The translations under genes and the position numbers were made by a program. This document shows positions 41,710 to 50,360 of a DNA stretch of 64,000 nt, piece by piece; position 1 is the stretch's first letter, and every line of letters starts with the position of its first letter. Origin of the DNA: Solirubrobacterales bacterium (GTDB taxonomy: Bacteria > Actinomycetota > Thermoleophilia > Solirubrobacterales > 70-9); contig JAOPZF010000200.1 of assembly GCA_025964255.1 (NCBI GenBank), forward strand, positions 45,746-109,745. The letters run 5' to 3'. A model generated the notes under the pieces. It was given only the letters and a program-made list of their open reading frames with translations. It was not told where the DNA came from and searched no databases.

Positions 41710-42626
41710 GCCGCGCCGCGCTGCCGCCGCGCCTGCACGTCGGCCTCGACAACTACGGCTCCTACCTCGGCAGCGACTGGGAGCGCCTGCTCGACCTCGC
41801 CGTCGCCGCCGACAGGGCGGGCGTCGACACCCTGGTGCTGGTCGACCACGTCGTGCTCGGCGGCGACCTCTCCGGCTACCCCTACGGGCCCTTCGCGACC
41901 GAGCCCGACGCCCACTGGCTCGAGCCGTTGACCTGCCTCGCCGCGATCGCCGGGCGCACCTCGCGGGCGCGGCTGATGACCGGTGTCCTGATCGCGCCGC
42001 TGCGCCCGCCGGCCCTGCTGGCGAAGACGGCGGCGACCCTCGACGTCATCTCCGGCGGCCGCCTCGACCTCGGCGTCGGCACCGGCTGGCTCGCCAAGGA
42101 GTACGAGGCCGCCGGCCTCGACTTCGCCGAGCGGGGACGACTGTTGGACGACGCGCTCGACGCCTGCACGGCGCTCTGGCGGGGCGGCCCGACCGACTTC
42201 GAGTCCCCCCGGCTGCGCTTCGACGACGTCTACTGCGAGCCGCGCCCGGCTCAGCCGGGCGGCATCCCCTTCTGGATCGGCGGCGACCTGCACGACCGCA
42301 ACCTGGCCCGCCTGGTGCGGCGCTGCAACGGCTGGATCCCCAGCCCGACCGCCCGCCGGCGCGACATCGCCGCCGGCATCGAGCGGCTCGACGCGGCGCT
42401 CGAAGCGGGCGGGCGCGACCCCGGCCAGGTCCGCGTGCGGATCGGCCTGCCGTCGCCGCGTGACGAGGACGCCGGCGTCGAGCGCAGCATGGAGCGCCTC
42501 GCCGAGGTCCGCGAGCTAGGCGCCACCGACTTCTACGTCAACCTCGCCCGCGCCTGCCCCGACCCCGACGCCGCCCCCGAGTTCATCGCCGGCCTCGGCG
42601 CCGCCTGGCGCGCCGCCGTCGCCTAG
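41706..42626 (+). CDS. LLM-class (probably F420-dependent) flavoprotein oxidoreductase
   Basis: A 306-residue luciferase-like protein. LVLVDHVVLGGD, SGGRLDLGVGTGWLAKEYEAAGL and GGIPFWIGGDLHDRNLARL are typical of the F420 group. ATG overlaps the SMP-30 stop. The gene pair may carry out a Baeyer-Villiger-like oxidation followed by lactone hydrolysis, but that is inference only. A strong hairpin follows the stop. Confidence 0.77.
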   Translation: MSRAALPPRLHVGLDNYGSYLGSDWERLLDLAVAADRAGVDTLVLVDHVVLGGDLSGYPYGPFATEPDAHWLEPLTCLAAIAGRTSRARLMTGVLIAPLRPPALLAKTAATLDVISGGRLDLGVGTGWLAKEYEAAGLDFAERGRLLDDALDACTALWRGGPTDFESPRLRFDDVYCEPRPAQPGGIPFWIGGDLHDRNLARLVRRCNGWIPSPTARRRDIAAGIERLDAALEAGGRDPGQVRVRIGLPSPRDEDAGVERSMERLAEVRELGATDFYVNLARACPDPDAAPEFIAGLGAAWRAAVA

Positions 42627-42637
42627 CCTCCGTCGGC

Positions 42638-42680
42638 GCGTTCGCACCTTGCCGTAACCAGTACGGGAAAGTGCGAACGC
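42638..42680. terminator. Bidirectional terminator-like hairpin
   Basis: GCGTTCGCAC (42638-42647) pairs perfectly with GTGCGAACGC (42671-42680). TT/AA and CCG/CGG extend the stem towards a TAACCAGTA loop. It lies between the convergent LLM and SnoaL-like genes and touches the latter's stop. Confidence 0.7.
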
Positions 42681-42681
42681 A

Positions 42682-43122
42682 CTACGTCGGGAGGCGGACG
42701 GGGCGCTTCTCGGTCCAGAGGACTCGGAGCTCGCGGGCGACGAAGCGCCAGGGGCCGCGCCCGTCGCGGGCGAAGCGGTCGAAGTAGCGGCCGCGGAGGA
42801 TCAGGTCGCTGCCTTCATTCCCCTCGCCACGGGTGACGTGGTGGGCGACGCAGACCGACTCACCGCTCGCCTCGTCGCCGCCATCCCACACGACGACCAA
42901 CCCCGACGGCTCGTGCAAGGTCGCCTCGAACTGCCCGAGCATCTCGATCACGTCGGCCAGCCCCTCGTAACCCCGGTGGACCTCCGGCTCCCCTCCTCCC
43001 CGCCGCACCGTCAGGGTCGCGTCGGGGAGGAAGAGCGCGCGGAGCGTCTCGAGGTCGCGGCGATCGACCGCGGCCGCGTAGGCGGCGAGGAGAGACGACG
43101 GCTCCGGCATCAAGTCGGCCAT
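42682..43122 (-). CDS. SnoaL/NTF2-like protein
   Basis: A 146-residue NTF2-fold protein. LLAAYAAAVDRRDLETLRALFLPDATLTV is the entrance helix, then RGRYFDRFARDGRGPWRFVARELRVLW closes the barrel. It is the last gene of the unit starting with the binding lipoprotein at 47564, 2 nt after the SDR stop. Possible isomerase or dehydratase; no catalytic residue assignment is safe. Confidence 0.75.
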   Translation of the reverse strand: MADLMPEPSSLLAAYAAAVDRRDLETLRALFLPDATLTVRRGGGEPEVHRGYEGLADVIEMLGQFEATLHEPSGLVVVWDGGDEASGESVCVAHHVTRGEGNEGSDLILRGRYFDRFARDGRGPWRFVARELRVLWTEKRPVRLPT

Positions 43123-43124
43123 CA

Positions 43125-43922
43125 CTAGTGCGCGGCTTTGATCGTGCCCCCGTCGGCCCGCTGGGCGGCACCGGTCACCACCGACGCCCGCTCGGAGCAC
43201 AGGAATGCCACCACCGCGGCGACCTCGGTGGGGTCGGCGAACCGCCCGGTCAAGGTGTCGGCCAGGAAACCCCCCGGCTCGAACATCTCGCTTTTGACCT
43301 CCTCGACCGGCCGGCCCTCGGTGTTGGCCGCGTCGAGGAACGAGGCCGACCCCTCCGTCCAGGTCGGCCCGGCGATGGCCGTGTTGACGGTGACCCCGGT
43401 ACCTCGGGTCATGACGGCCAGGCCCCGACTCAGGGCGATTACGGCCGCCTTGGCCACCGAGTACGGCATCAGATCCGGGTTGACCTGGATCCCGTAGTCG
43501 GAGGAGACGAAGACGACGCGGCCCCAGTCCCGCTCCAGCATCGCGGGGAGGAATTTCTGGGCCAGCGCGGCGCCGGCCAGCAGGTTGGCCTGGAGGCCCT
43601 GACGCCAGTCATCGTCAGCGAGGTCGAAATAGGACTGGACCCGGTAGACCGCGGCGTTGTTCACCAGCACGTCCGGCCGGCCGACGGCCGCGACCCGCTC
43701 GGCGATCGCCGCCGGCGCCGCCGGGTCGGACAGGTCGCCGGCCACGCCATATACCTCACCCCGGCCTTCCAGCCGGCCGACGGCGTCCGCGACGGTGGCC
43801 TCGCTGCTGCCGTGGACGAATACCGCCGCGCCCTCGTCGAGGAGGCTGCCGGCGACGGCGTGCCCGATCCCCTTGGTCGACCCGGTGACCAACGCCAACC
43901 GGCCCTTCAGCCCGAGATCCAT
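43125..43922 (-). CDS. SDR-family oxidoreductase
   Basis: A 265-residue SDR with TGSTKGIG, NNAAVYRVQ, VSSDYGIQV, and YSVAK. Full catalytic set. The ATG at 43920-43922 follows the mycofactocin-type SDR by 5 nt. A 25-residue loop after beta-6 (WTEGSASFLDAANTEG) is longer than in FabG and may form a substrate lid. Confidence 0.8.
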   Translation of the reverse strand: MDLGLKGRLALVTGSTKGIGHAVAGSLLDEGAAVFVHGSSEATVADAVGRLEGRGEVYGVAGDLSDPAAPAAIAERVAAVGRPDVLVNNAAVYRVQSYFDLADDDWRQGLQANLLAGAALAQKFLPAMLERDWGRVVFVSSDYGIQVNPDLMPYSVAKAAVIALSRGLAVMTRGTGVTVNTAIAGPTWTEGSASFLDAANTEGRPVEEVKSEMFEPGGFLADTLTGRFADPTEVAAVVAFLCSERASVVTGAAQRADGGTIKAAH

Positions 43923-43927
43923 CAGGC

Positions 43928-44761
43928 CTACTTGGCGGTCGAGCCGGCGTCGATCGGGAGCGCGATGCCGGTCACGTAGCGAGCGTCGTCGGAGACGAGC
44001 CAGCTGATCGCCGCGCTGACCTCGGCGGGCTCCATCATGGTGACGTCGAGAAGGTTCAGATCGTTCAGCCCCGGTTCGGCGTCGGCCAGCGAGGGGGACT
44101 CCAGGTCCGGTCGGAAGAGGGAGTAGAGAGCATCGTTGGTGATCATCGGGCTGTTGACCGTCGTCGGGCAGACGGCGTTGACCCTGATGTTGTGGGGAGC
44201 GAGCTCGTGGGCGAGGGTGCGCACCAGGCCGATCACGCCGTGCTTGGCCGACGTGTAGTGGACGTTCCCGGTGGTGGCCTTGAGGCCGATGGTGGAGCTG
44301 GTGATGGTGATCGCCCCTCCGGTCCCCCCCTCGATCATCGTCGGTATCACGGCCTTGGCCGTCTTCCACTGGCCGGTCAGGTTGATGTCGATCATCGTCT
44401 GCCAGGTCTCCTCGTCAAGCGACCACGAGTCGCTCGACCCGGACCAGATCCCCGCGTTGGAGACGAGGATGTCGATCTGCCCGAAGGTCTCCTTGGCCAG
44501 GTCCACCGCCGCGCCGAGCTGCTCGAGGCTGCGGATGTCGGCGGTGGCGGTGGCGCAGCGACGACCGGCCGCTTCGACCAGCTTCGCCGTCTCCGCCAAC
44601 TCGTCAGCCGTGCCGAGCGGGTACGGCACGGTCTCCACGTCGGCGCAGACGTCGACGGCCACGATGTCGGCCCCGTCCTCGGCCAGTCGAACGGCGTGGG
44701 ACCGGCCCTGCCCCCGAGCCGCGCCGGTGATGAACGCTACTTTTCCCTCCAGTTTGGACAT
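43928..44761 (-). CDS. Mycofactocin-coupled SDR (subfamily 1)
   Basis: A 277-residue SDR beginning MSKLEGKVAFITGAARGQGR, with the beta-2 insert (CADVETVPYPLGTADELAET), NAGIWSG, TSSTIGL, YTSAK, and a long C-terminal region (LYSLFRPDLESPSLADAEPG). This is the textbook form of the nicotinoprotein group that needs mycofactocin. It sits between an aldehyde dehydrogenase and another SDR, so an alcohol-to-aldehyde-to-acid sequence is plausible. Confidence 0.87.
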   Translation of the reverse strand: MSKLEGKVAFITGAARGQGRSHAVRLAEDGADIVAVDVCADVETVPYPLGTADELAETAKLVEAAGRRCATATADIRSLEQLGAAVDLAKETFGQIDILVSNAGIWSGSSDSWSLDEETWQTMIDINLTGQWKTAKAVIPTMIEGGTGGAITITSSTIGLKATTGNVHYTSAKHGVIGLVRTLAHELAPHNIRVNAVCPTTVNSPMITNDALYSLFRPDLESPSLADAEPGLNDLNLLDVTMMEPAEVSAAISWLVSDDARYVTGIALPIDAGSTAK

Positions 44762-44784
44762 GTGGTCCCTTCCCTTTTCGGTGG

Positions 44785-46272
44785 TTATCCGGCGTTGAAG
44801 TGGATGGCCTTGGTCTGGCAGAACTCGCGGACTCCGGCGACGCCGTACTCGCGGCCGATGCCGGAGCGCTTGTAACCGCCGAACGGCGCCCACGAGTTCA
44901 TCCCGCCGCTCCCCCCGTTCAGGCTCACCTGCCCGGTCCGCAGTTGGAGGGCGATCTCGAAGGCGGTCCCGGAATCCTTCGAGAAGACGGCTCCCGACAG
45001 GCCGAACGGCGAGTCGTTGGCGATCGTCACTGCCTCCTCGTCGGAGTCGAACCCGACCACGACCGCCACCGGGCCGAAGATCTCCTCCTGGGCCACCTTC
45101 GAAGTGTTGTCGACCCCGGTGAGGATGGTCGGCTCGTAGAAGAACCCTCGATCCAGGTCGTCCGGCCGGCGGCCACCGGTGACCACTTCGCCCCCGTCGT
45201 CACGGGCCTCGTCCACGTAGCGTTCCACCCGTTGACGCTGTTGCTCCCGGATCAGCGGGCCCATCGTCGTCCCGCCCACCGCCGGGTCACCGATTTGGAG
45301 AGCCTGCGAATTCCGGGCCATCAGGTCGAGGAATTGGGACCGGACGGCGTTGTGCACCAGATGGCGAGTGCACAGGCTGCAGCCCTGGCCGGCCTGCAGG
45401 GTGTACTGGCCGACCGCGAACTGGGCGGCCGCTTCGAGGTCGGCGTCCTCGCGCACGATCAGGGCCGACTTGCCGCCGAGCTCGAGGACGACCTTCTTCA
45501 GCGTGTCGGCTCCCTGCTGGGCGACGGCGACGCCGACCGTGTCGGAGCCGGTGAAGGTGATCAGGTCGACCCGAGGGTCGGAGGTGAGCGCCTGGCCGAC
45601 GTCGGTGCCTCCGGTGACGACGTTGAGGACCCCCGCGGGGACCCCGGCCTGCTCAGCCGCTTCGGCCAGCACGAAGGCCTCGAGCGGCGTGAACGGTGAC
45701 GGCTTCAGCACCACCGTGTTGCCCATCGCCATCGCCGGCGCGATCTTGGCCACGTTGATGAGGAGCGGGAAGTTGAACGGGCTGATCGCCACCACCACGC
45801 CGTAGGGCTCGTACACCTGTACCTGGCTTCCCAGCAGCCGTCCCCCGCCGACGCGCTCGGTCAGGTCGTAGGGAAGGGGCTCGACGTTGGGCCAGGCGGC
45901 GGCCTCGGCAAAGAAACGGAAGTGGGCGAGCGTCGTGTCGACGTGTAGGCCGGCCGCCAGTCCCTGTGGCGCGCCGGTCTCGGTCATGACGAGGTCGATC
46001 AGCTCGTCCCGCCGGGCCAGCAGGACATCGAGCATCCGCAGCAGCGTCGCCGACCGTTCGGCCCCCGACATCCGCGGCCACGGTCCCTCCTCGAAGGCCC
46101 GCCGCGCGGCCGCCAGCGCGGCGTCGCACTCCGCCAGCTCGCCGACGGGCAAGGAGGCGATGACCTCCTCGGTGGCCGGGTTCACGACATCCTCAGTTGA
46201 CTCCCCCGACGGGGATACCCAATCGCCGTCGATGTACAGCGCGCCCTTGTAGGCGAGTCCGGCCAGCGCCAT
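44785..46272 (-). CDS. NAD(P)-dependent aldehyde dehydrogenase
   Basis: A 495-residue ALDH. Glu in LELGGKSAL and the catalytic Cys in QAGQGCSLCTRH; EEIFGPVAVVVGFD and NDSPFGLSGAVFS are standard family segments. ATG at 46270-46272 with GGAGGATCTTG upstream. It follows the importer-2 binding-protein gene, separated by a 16-bp hairpin, and precedes the mycofactocin-type SDR, which could supply its aldehyde. Confidence 0.88.
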   Translation of the reverse strand: MALAGLAYKGALYIDGDWVSPSGESTEDVVNPATEEVIASLPVGELAECDAALAAARRAFEEGPWPRMSGAERSATLLRMLDVLLARRDELIDLVMTETGAPQGLAAGLHVDTTLAHFRFFAEAAAWPNVEPLPYDLTERVGGGRLLGSQVQVYEPYGVVVAISPFNFPLLINVAKIAPAMAMGNTVVLKPSPFTPLEAFVLAEAAEQAGVPAGVLNVVTGGTDVGQALTSDPRVDLITFTGSDTVGVAVAQQGADTLKKVVLELGGKSALIVREDADLEAAAQFAVGQYTLQAGQGCSLCTRHLVHNAVRSQFLDLMARNSQALQIGDPAVGGTTMGPLIREQQRQRVERYVDEARDDGGEVVTGGRRPDDLDRGFFYEPTILTGVDNTSKVAQEEIFGPVAVVVGFDSDEEAVTIANDSPFGLSGAVFSKDSGTAFEIALQLRTGQVSLNGGSGGMNSWAPFGGYKRSGIGREYGVAGVREFCQTKAIHFNAG

Positions 46273-46318
46273 CAAGATCCTCCGGTCTGTGCTCGTCGAT
46301 TACCGATGGGAGAGCAGT

Positions 46319-46358
46319 CGCGACAGCTCCGGGCAGGAAATGGCCCGGAGCTGTCGCG
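46319..46358 (-). terminator. Intercistronic hairpin after the importer-2 binding protein
   Basis: CGCGACAGCTCCGGGC (46319-46334) and GCCCGGAGCTGTCGCG (46343-46358), a perfect 16-bp stem with an 8-nt loop, 6 nt past the lipoprotein stop. Binding-protein genes often have such elements to raise their own mRNA level over downstream genes. Confidence 0.7.
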
Positions 46359-46364
46359 GAGGGC

Positions 46365-47564
46365 TTATTCGACGCCCCAGAGCTGCTTGAACTGTTCTTC
46401 GTAGTTTTCGACGACCGGGAATTCTTCTTCCGTGGTCGGCAAGGTTTCCTTGGTGACCGTCCAGTAGGGCAGCGTCGAGTCGTTTTCGTCTTCTTTGTAT
46501 TCGACCCCGGCGAAGAGACGGGCCAGCAGGTCGATCCCCCGCCAGTAGACCTCGGGGAAGCTCGACCCCACGGTCGACTGCAGGTATTCCCCGTTCGCCA
46601 TGTACGGCGCGATCGAGGTGCTGATGTTCACCGTGGTCAGCTTCGCGTTTTCCACCCCGGCGCCTTTCAGCGCGGTGGGCAGGCCGGTGACCATGTCGTC
46701 ATAGCCGACCGTCGTCCATTCGATCCCGGGATTCGCGGTGAGGAAGCTGGCGATCCGCTGCGGCAGGTCTTTGCCGATCGCGGTCAGCGGCGCTTCCAAT
46801 TTCTTCACCTTGCATCCGGAGCATTCTTCGCTGAACACTTTTTCGACCGAGGCGGCCGTCCCGGTCACCGTTTCGAAACCCTGCGCGTTGACAACACCGA
46901 TTTCCATCGATTCGTTGGTGCTGTGGGCGAGGATGTAGTCGGCCATCATCTTCCCCTGGGTTTCAGAGGTCGGAATTCCACCGAGCACGGCGGTGATGCC
47001 GTTGCCGGCTTCTTCCTCGACGAAGAACTCGATCACGGGGATGTTCTTGGCCTTCAGTTCTTCGAGCTCCGGATTGAACAGTGAACGCGGGTAACCCGAC
47101 CCGAGCACCGCATCCGGTTCGTCCTTGATCGCCTGGTCGTAGGCGGCCTTGATTTCCTCCGGCGTGGTGCCGGCGTTGATCGAGTTGACCGTCCAGCCGA
47201 GTGCCGACGCCGCCGATTCGAAGAGTTCACCCTCGGTCTTGCAGGCGGGGACGCCGCACTGGATGAAGTCGATGGTCTTGCCCTTCGGGATCGGTTTCCC
47301 GACCGGCGTTTCGATCCCGATGGTGGTCGGGCGTTCTTCGAATTCGGCGTTCGCTTCGGCGGCTTTCGGGAAGGCGCTTTCCGAGCTCGACGAGCCTTCG
47401 CCGGCGGCGCCGCCGCTCGAGCCTTCGCTCGATTCGGTGCTGCCGCCGCTGCTAGTGCTGCTACTGCTTGATCCGCCACCGCAGCCGGCGATCACCAAGG
47501 CCAGTCCGATCATGCATAGGACGGCCGCGGCAAACACGCGTGCGGAAGCAATGTGCAACTTCAT
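46365..47564 (-). CDS. Substrate-binding lipoprotein of ABC importer 2
   Basis: A 399-residue periplasmic-binding-protein-like lipoprotein. The signal ends VIAGC with Cys28, followed by a long Ser/Gly/Glu linker. Cys pairs FIQCGVPAC and ECSGC recall importer 1, as does the C-terminal ENYEEQFKQLWGVE. ATG at 47562-47564 after GAGAGGAGAGG. Two KstR2-type boxes lie upstream. GAA codons are preferred as in the other binding protein. Ligand unknown. Confidence 0.85.
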   Translation of the reverse strand: MKLHIASARVFAAAVLCMIGLALVIAGCGGGSSSSSTSSGGSTESSEGSSGGAAGEGSSSSESAFPKAAEANAEFEERPTTIGIETPVGKPIPKGKTIDFIQCGVPACKTEGELFESAASALGWTVNSINAGTTPEEIKAAYDQAIKDEPDAVLGSGYPRSLFNPELEELKAKNIPVIEFFVEEEAGNGITAVLGGIPTSETQGKMMADYILAHSTNESMEIGVVNAQGFETVTGTAASVEKVFSEECSGCKVKKLEAPLTAIGKDLPQRIASFLTANPGIEWTTVGYDDMVTGLPTALKGAGVENAKLTTVNISTSIAPYMANGEYLQSTVGSSFPEVYWRGIDLLARLFAGVEYKEDENDSTLPYWTVTKETLPTTEEEFPVVENYEEQFKQLWGVE

Positions 47565-47609
47565 ACCCTCTCCTCTCACAGCTCTCACAGTGGTGCGCAC
47601 GCGCAAAAA

Positions 47610-47625
47610 CCAAGCGCTTGCTCGG
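47610..47625. promoter_or_regulatory. KstR2-type operator 1 upstream of importer-2 binding protein
   Basis: CCAAGCGCTTGCTCGG; ACCAAGCGCTTGCT within it is an exact AnCAAGnnCTTGnT. It lies 45 nt before the ATG. Confidence 0.72.
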
Positions 47626-47655
47626 GACAGACTAAGCGCACACTTGCGCGACTGT

Positions 47656-47669
47656 CAAGCAGTTGCTTG
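47656..47669. promoter_or_regulatory. KstR2-type operator 2 upstream of importer-2 binding protein
   Basis: CAAGC-AGTT-GCTTG, 91 nt before the ATG and 5 nt beyond the end of the ATPase gene. Centre-to-centre distance to box 1 is about 45 bp. Confidence 0.68.
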
Positions 47670-47674
47670 GTCGT

Positions 47675-49222
47675 TCAGGCGGGCGTCGCGGAGCGGTCGC
47701 CGCTACCCGAGATCGCCCGCAGAAGCTCGCGCTCGTTGACCGCCTCGCCGTAGAGCTCCTCGGTCACCCGTCCCTCGATCAAAACGACCACCCGGTCGCA
47801 GACCCCGACGAAGTCCTCCATGTCGGAGGAGCAGACGACGAAGCCGGCGCCGGTCTTCGCGTAGTCGCGGACGACGTCGTAGATCGCGTGGCGGGCGCCG
47901 ATGTCGACGCCGCTGGTCGGGTCGTCCATGAAGACGACGCGAGGGTCGATCCCGAACCACTTGGCGAGCAGCACCTTCTGCTGGTTGCCGCCGCTGAGCA
48001 GGCCGTAGAGGCGGTCGGGGTGGGCGGGCCGGATGTCGAGGCGCTCGATCCATTCCATCACCGCTTCCCGCTCGCGCTTCTTGTTGACGCGGCCGCCGCG
48101 GGAGAACTCGGGCAGCCGGCCGAGCGTGATGTTCTCGCCGATCGTGAAGTCGGCGATCGCCGCGTCGGGGTGGCGGTTGGGCAGGACCAGCGCCAGGCCG
48201 AGCCGCTCCGCCTCGAGCGGGTCCATCTCCCCCGCCCACGGCTGCCCGGCGATCGCCAGCTGCATGTCGGCCGGGACCGCCCCGCAGACCGCCGCCGCCA
48301 GCACCTCGCGCCCGGAGCCGGAGAGGCCGGCGATGCCGAGCACCTCGCCCGGCAGGACGTCGAAGTCGACCCCGGCCAGCGGCTCGCTGCGCAGATTGCG
48401 GACCGAGAGGACCGGCTCGGCGTCGGCGGGCGGGCGGGGCGCCTGGGCCGCGGTTTCTTCGACCGCGCTGCCGACGATCAGCTCGGCGAGGCGGGCGCGG
48501 TCCATCCCCTTCGCCGCGAAGGTCCCCTGGTAGGCACCGTCGCGAAGCACGGTCACCCGCGCCGCCAGGTTGAGGATCTCGTCGAGGCGGTGGGAGACGT
48601 AGAGGATGCTGACGCCTTTGGCGCGGACTTCACGGCAGACCGCGAAGAGCGCCTCGCACTCGGCCGGCGGCAGCGCCGCCGAGGGCTCGTCGAGGACGAG
48701 CAGGGAGATCGAACCGTGGGTGTCGTCGAGCGCGCGGGCGATCGCCAGCGCGCTCCGCTCGACCGCTTTCAGCTCGGCGACCGGGCAGTCGACATCCATC
48801 TCCACGTTGATCCGCTCGAGCAGCTCGCGGGTCAGACGGCGTTGCTGCGACCAGGCGATCTTGCCGGGGCCGATGGTGGCGAAGCCGGAGACGAGGCCGA
48901 CGTTCTCGGTCGCCGAGAGCTCGCCGATCAGGCCGAGGTCCTGGTGGACGAAACGGAGCCCGCGGCGGCGCGCGTCCGCGGCCGAGTTGACCTCGAGTGG
49001 CTCGCCGTCGATCAGCACGACGCTGCCCGGATCCGGGTCGTGGAAGCCGGAGAGGGTCTTGATCAGGGTCGACTTGCCGGACCCGTTCTCACCGACCAGC
49101 GCGTGGATCTCGGCGCGGCCGATCTCGAAGCTGACGTCCTTCAGGGCGCGCTGCCCGGGGAAGGTCTTCGAGAGGTGCTCGATCTGGATCAGCGGCTGCG
49201 GGGTGGTGGAATCGGGGCTCAA
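47675..49222 (-). CDS. Ribose-type ABC transporter, double ATPase (importer 2)
   Basis: A 515-residue RbsA-like tandem ATPase. Walker A GENGSGKST (44-52), LLVLDEPSAALP, second half GLSGSGREV and signature LSGGNQQKVLLAKW with VFMDDPTSGVDIG. The TTG start at 49220-49222 has GAGGAGAGG upstream. Its permease is on the opposite strand (49340) and its binding protein lies downstream, an unusual split of one importer over two divergent units. Confidence 0.87.
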   Translation of the reverse strand: MSPDSTTPQPLIQIEHLSKTFPGQRALKDVSFEIGRAEIHALVGENGSGKSTLIKTLSGFHDPDPGSVVLIDGEPLEVNSAADARRRGLRFVHQDLGLIGELSATENVGLVSGFATIGPGKIAWSQQRRLTRELLERINVEMDVDCPVAELKAVERSALAIARALDDTHGSISLLVLDEPSAALPPAECEALFAVCREVRAKGVSILYVSHRLDEILNLAARVTVLRDGAYQGTFAAKGMDRARLAELIVGSAVEETAAQAPRPPADAEPVLSVRNLRSEPLAGVDFDVLPGEVLGIAGLSGSGREVLAAAVCGAVPADMQLAIAGQPWAGEMDPLEAERLGLALVLPNRHPDAAIADFTIGENITLGRLPEFSRGGRVNKKREREAVMEWIERLDIRPAHPDRLYGLLSGGNQQKVLLAKWFGIDPRVVFMDDPTSGVDIGARHAIYDVVRDYAKTGAGFVVCSSDMEDFVGVCDRVVVLIEGRVTEELYGEAVNERELLRAISGSGDRSATPA

Positions 49223-49265
49223 CGGATCCTCTCCTCAAATGGTTGCTCGTAGGCTATGCTCCCAA

Positions 49266-49281
49266 CCAAGCAAGCGCTTGG
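49266..49281. promoter_or_regulatory. KstR2-type operator between importer-2 ATPase and permease
   Basis: CCAAGC-AAGC-GCTTGG, perfect 6-bp arms, 43 nt from the ATPase TTG and 58 nt from the permease ATG. One box could control both halves of the importer. Confidence 0.77.
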
Positions 49282-49339
49282 CTGGAGACTAATCAGCCGA
49301 ACGATTGCCGTCAATCCCCGGGAAGGAGAGATCGCAAGC

Positions 49340-50353
49340 ATGTCCGTCGACGCTCAAGCCGCGCCGCCGCCGGCATCCAGCAGCCACCGTCTGCCGGGCT
49401 GGGCCGAGTCACTCAGCTTTCGCAACATCGGTGCCATCTACGTATGGATTCTGCTGATCGTCGTTTTCACCGTCTGGAAGCCGAGCCTCTTCCCGACCGC
49501 CCAGACCGCGAAGAGCGTCGTCAACCAGTACGCGATCACCGGCCTCGCCGCGCTCGCCGTGGTGATGCCGCTGGCCGCCGGCGTCTTCGACCTCTCGATC
49601 GGCTCGACGATCGGCTTCTCCGGTGTCTTCGCGGGCTGGGCACTGAACACGCTCGGCCTGCCGCTCGGGGCAGCGGTCGCGCTGACCCTGATCGCCGGGC
49701 TGGCGATCGGCACGCTCAACGCGATCGTCGTCGTGCGGATGAAGATCGACTCGTTCATCGGCACGCTGGCGACCGGCTCGATCATCGCCGCAGCGACGCT
49801 GTGGGTCTCCGGCGACGAAATCATCACCGGCAAGGTCTCCGGCAGCTTCACCAAGATCGCCGCGACCAGCATCGGCGGGGTCCAGCTCCCGGTCATCTAC
49901 CTGCTGGTGGCGATGCTGGTGCTCGGCTACGTGCTGGAGCAGACGGTCTTCGGCCGGCGCGTCTACGCCTCCGGCTACGGCCCTGAGGTCTCGCGCCTGG
50001 TCGGCCTGCGGGTCGGCCGGATCCGCACCATCTCGCTGCTCTTCTCCGGCGTGCTCGGCTCCTTCGCGGGCATCGCGCTGGCCTCGCGGATCGGCTCGGC
50101 CGATCCCTCGGTCGGCCCCGAGTACCTGATCCCGGCCTTCTCGGCCGCCTTCGTCGGCGCCTCGCAGTTCCGCCACGGCCGCTTCAACCCGTGGGGGACG
50201 GTCGTCGCGGTGCTGATGATCGGCACCGGCAGCGTCGGTTTGCTGCTCGCCGGGACGCCGAACTGGACCCCCCAGGTCTTCCAGGGCGCCGTCCTGATCG
50301 CCGCCGTCGGCATCACCCAGCTGCAGCGCCGCCGCCCCCGCGCCGAGGACTGA
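49340..50353 (+). CDS. Ribose-type ABC transporter permease (importer 2)
   Basis: A 337-residue RbsC-family membrane protein: IYVWILLIVVFTVW as first span, GVFDLSIGSTIG, and VLMIGTGSVGLLLAG near the end. ATG at 49340 with GGAAGGAGAG somewhat far upstream. It is followed 7 nt later by an SDR gene. Partner of the ATPase at 47675. Confidence 0.85.
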   Translation: MSVDAQAAPPPASSSHRLPGWAESLSFRNIGAIYVWILLIVVFTVWKPSLFPTAQTAKSVVNQYAITGLAALAVVMPLAAGVFDLSIGSTIGFSGVFAGWALNTLGLPLGAAVALTLIAGLAIGTLNAIVVVRMKIDSFIGTLATGSIIAAATLWVSGDEIITGKVSGSFTKIAATSIGGVQLPVIYLLVAMLVLGYVLEQTVFGRRVYASGYGPEVSRLVGLRVGRIRTISLLFSGVLGSFAGIALASRIGSADPSVGPEYLIPAFSAAFVGASQFRHGRFNPWGTVVAVLMIGTGSVGLLLAGTPNWTPQVFQGAVLIAAVGITQLQRRRPRAED

Positions 50354-50360
50354 GGCGCCG

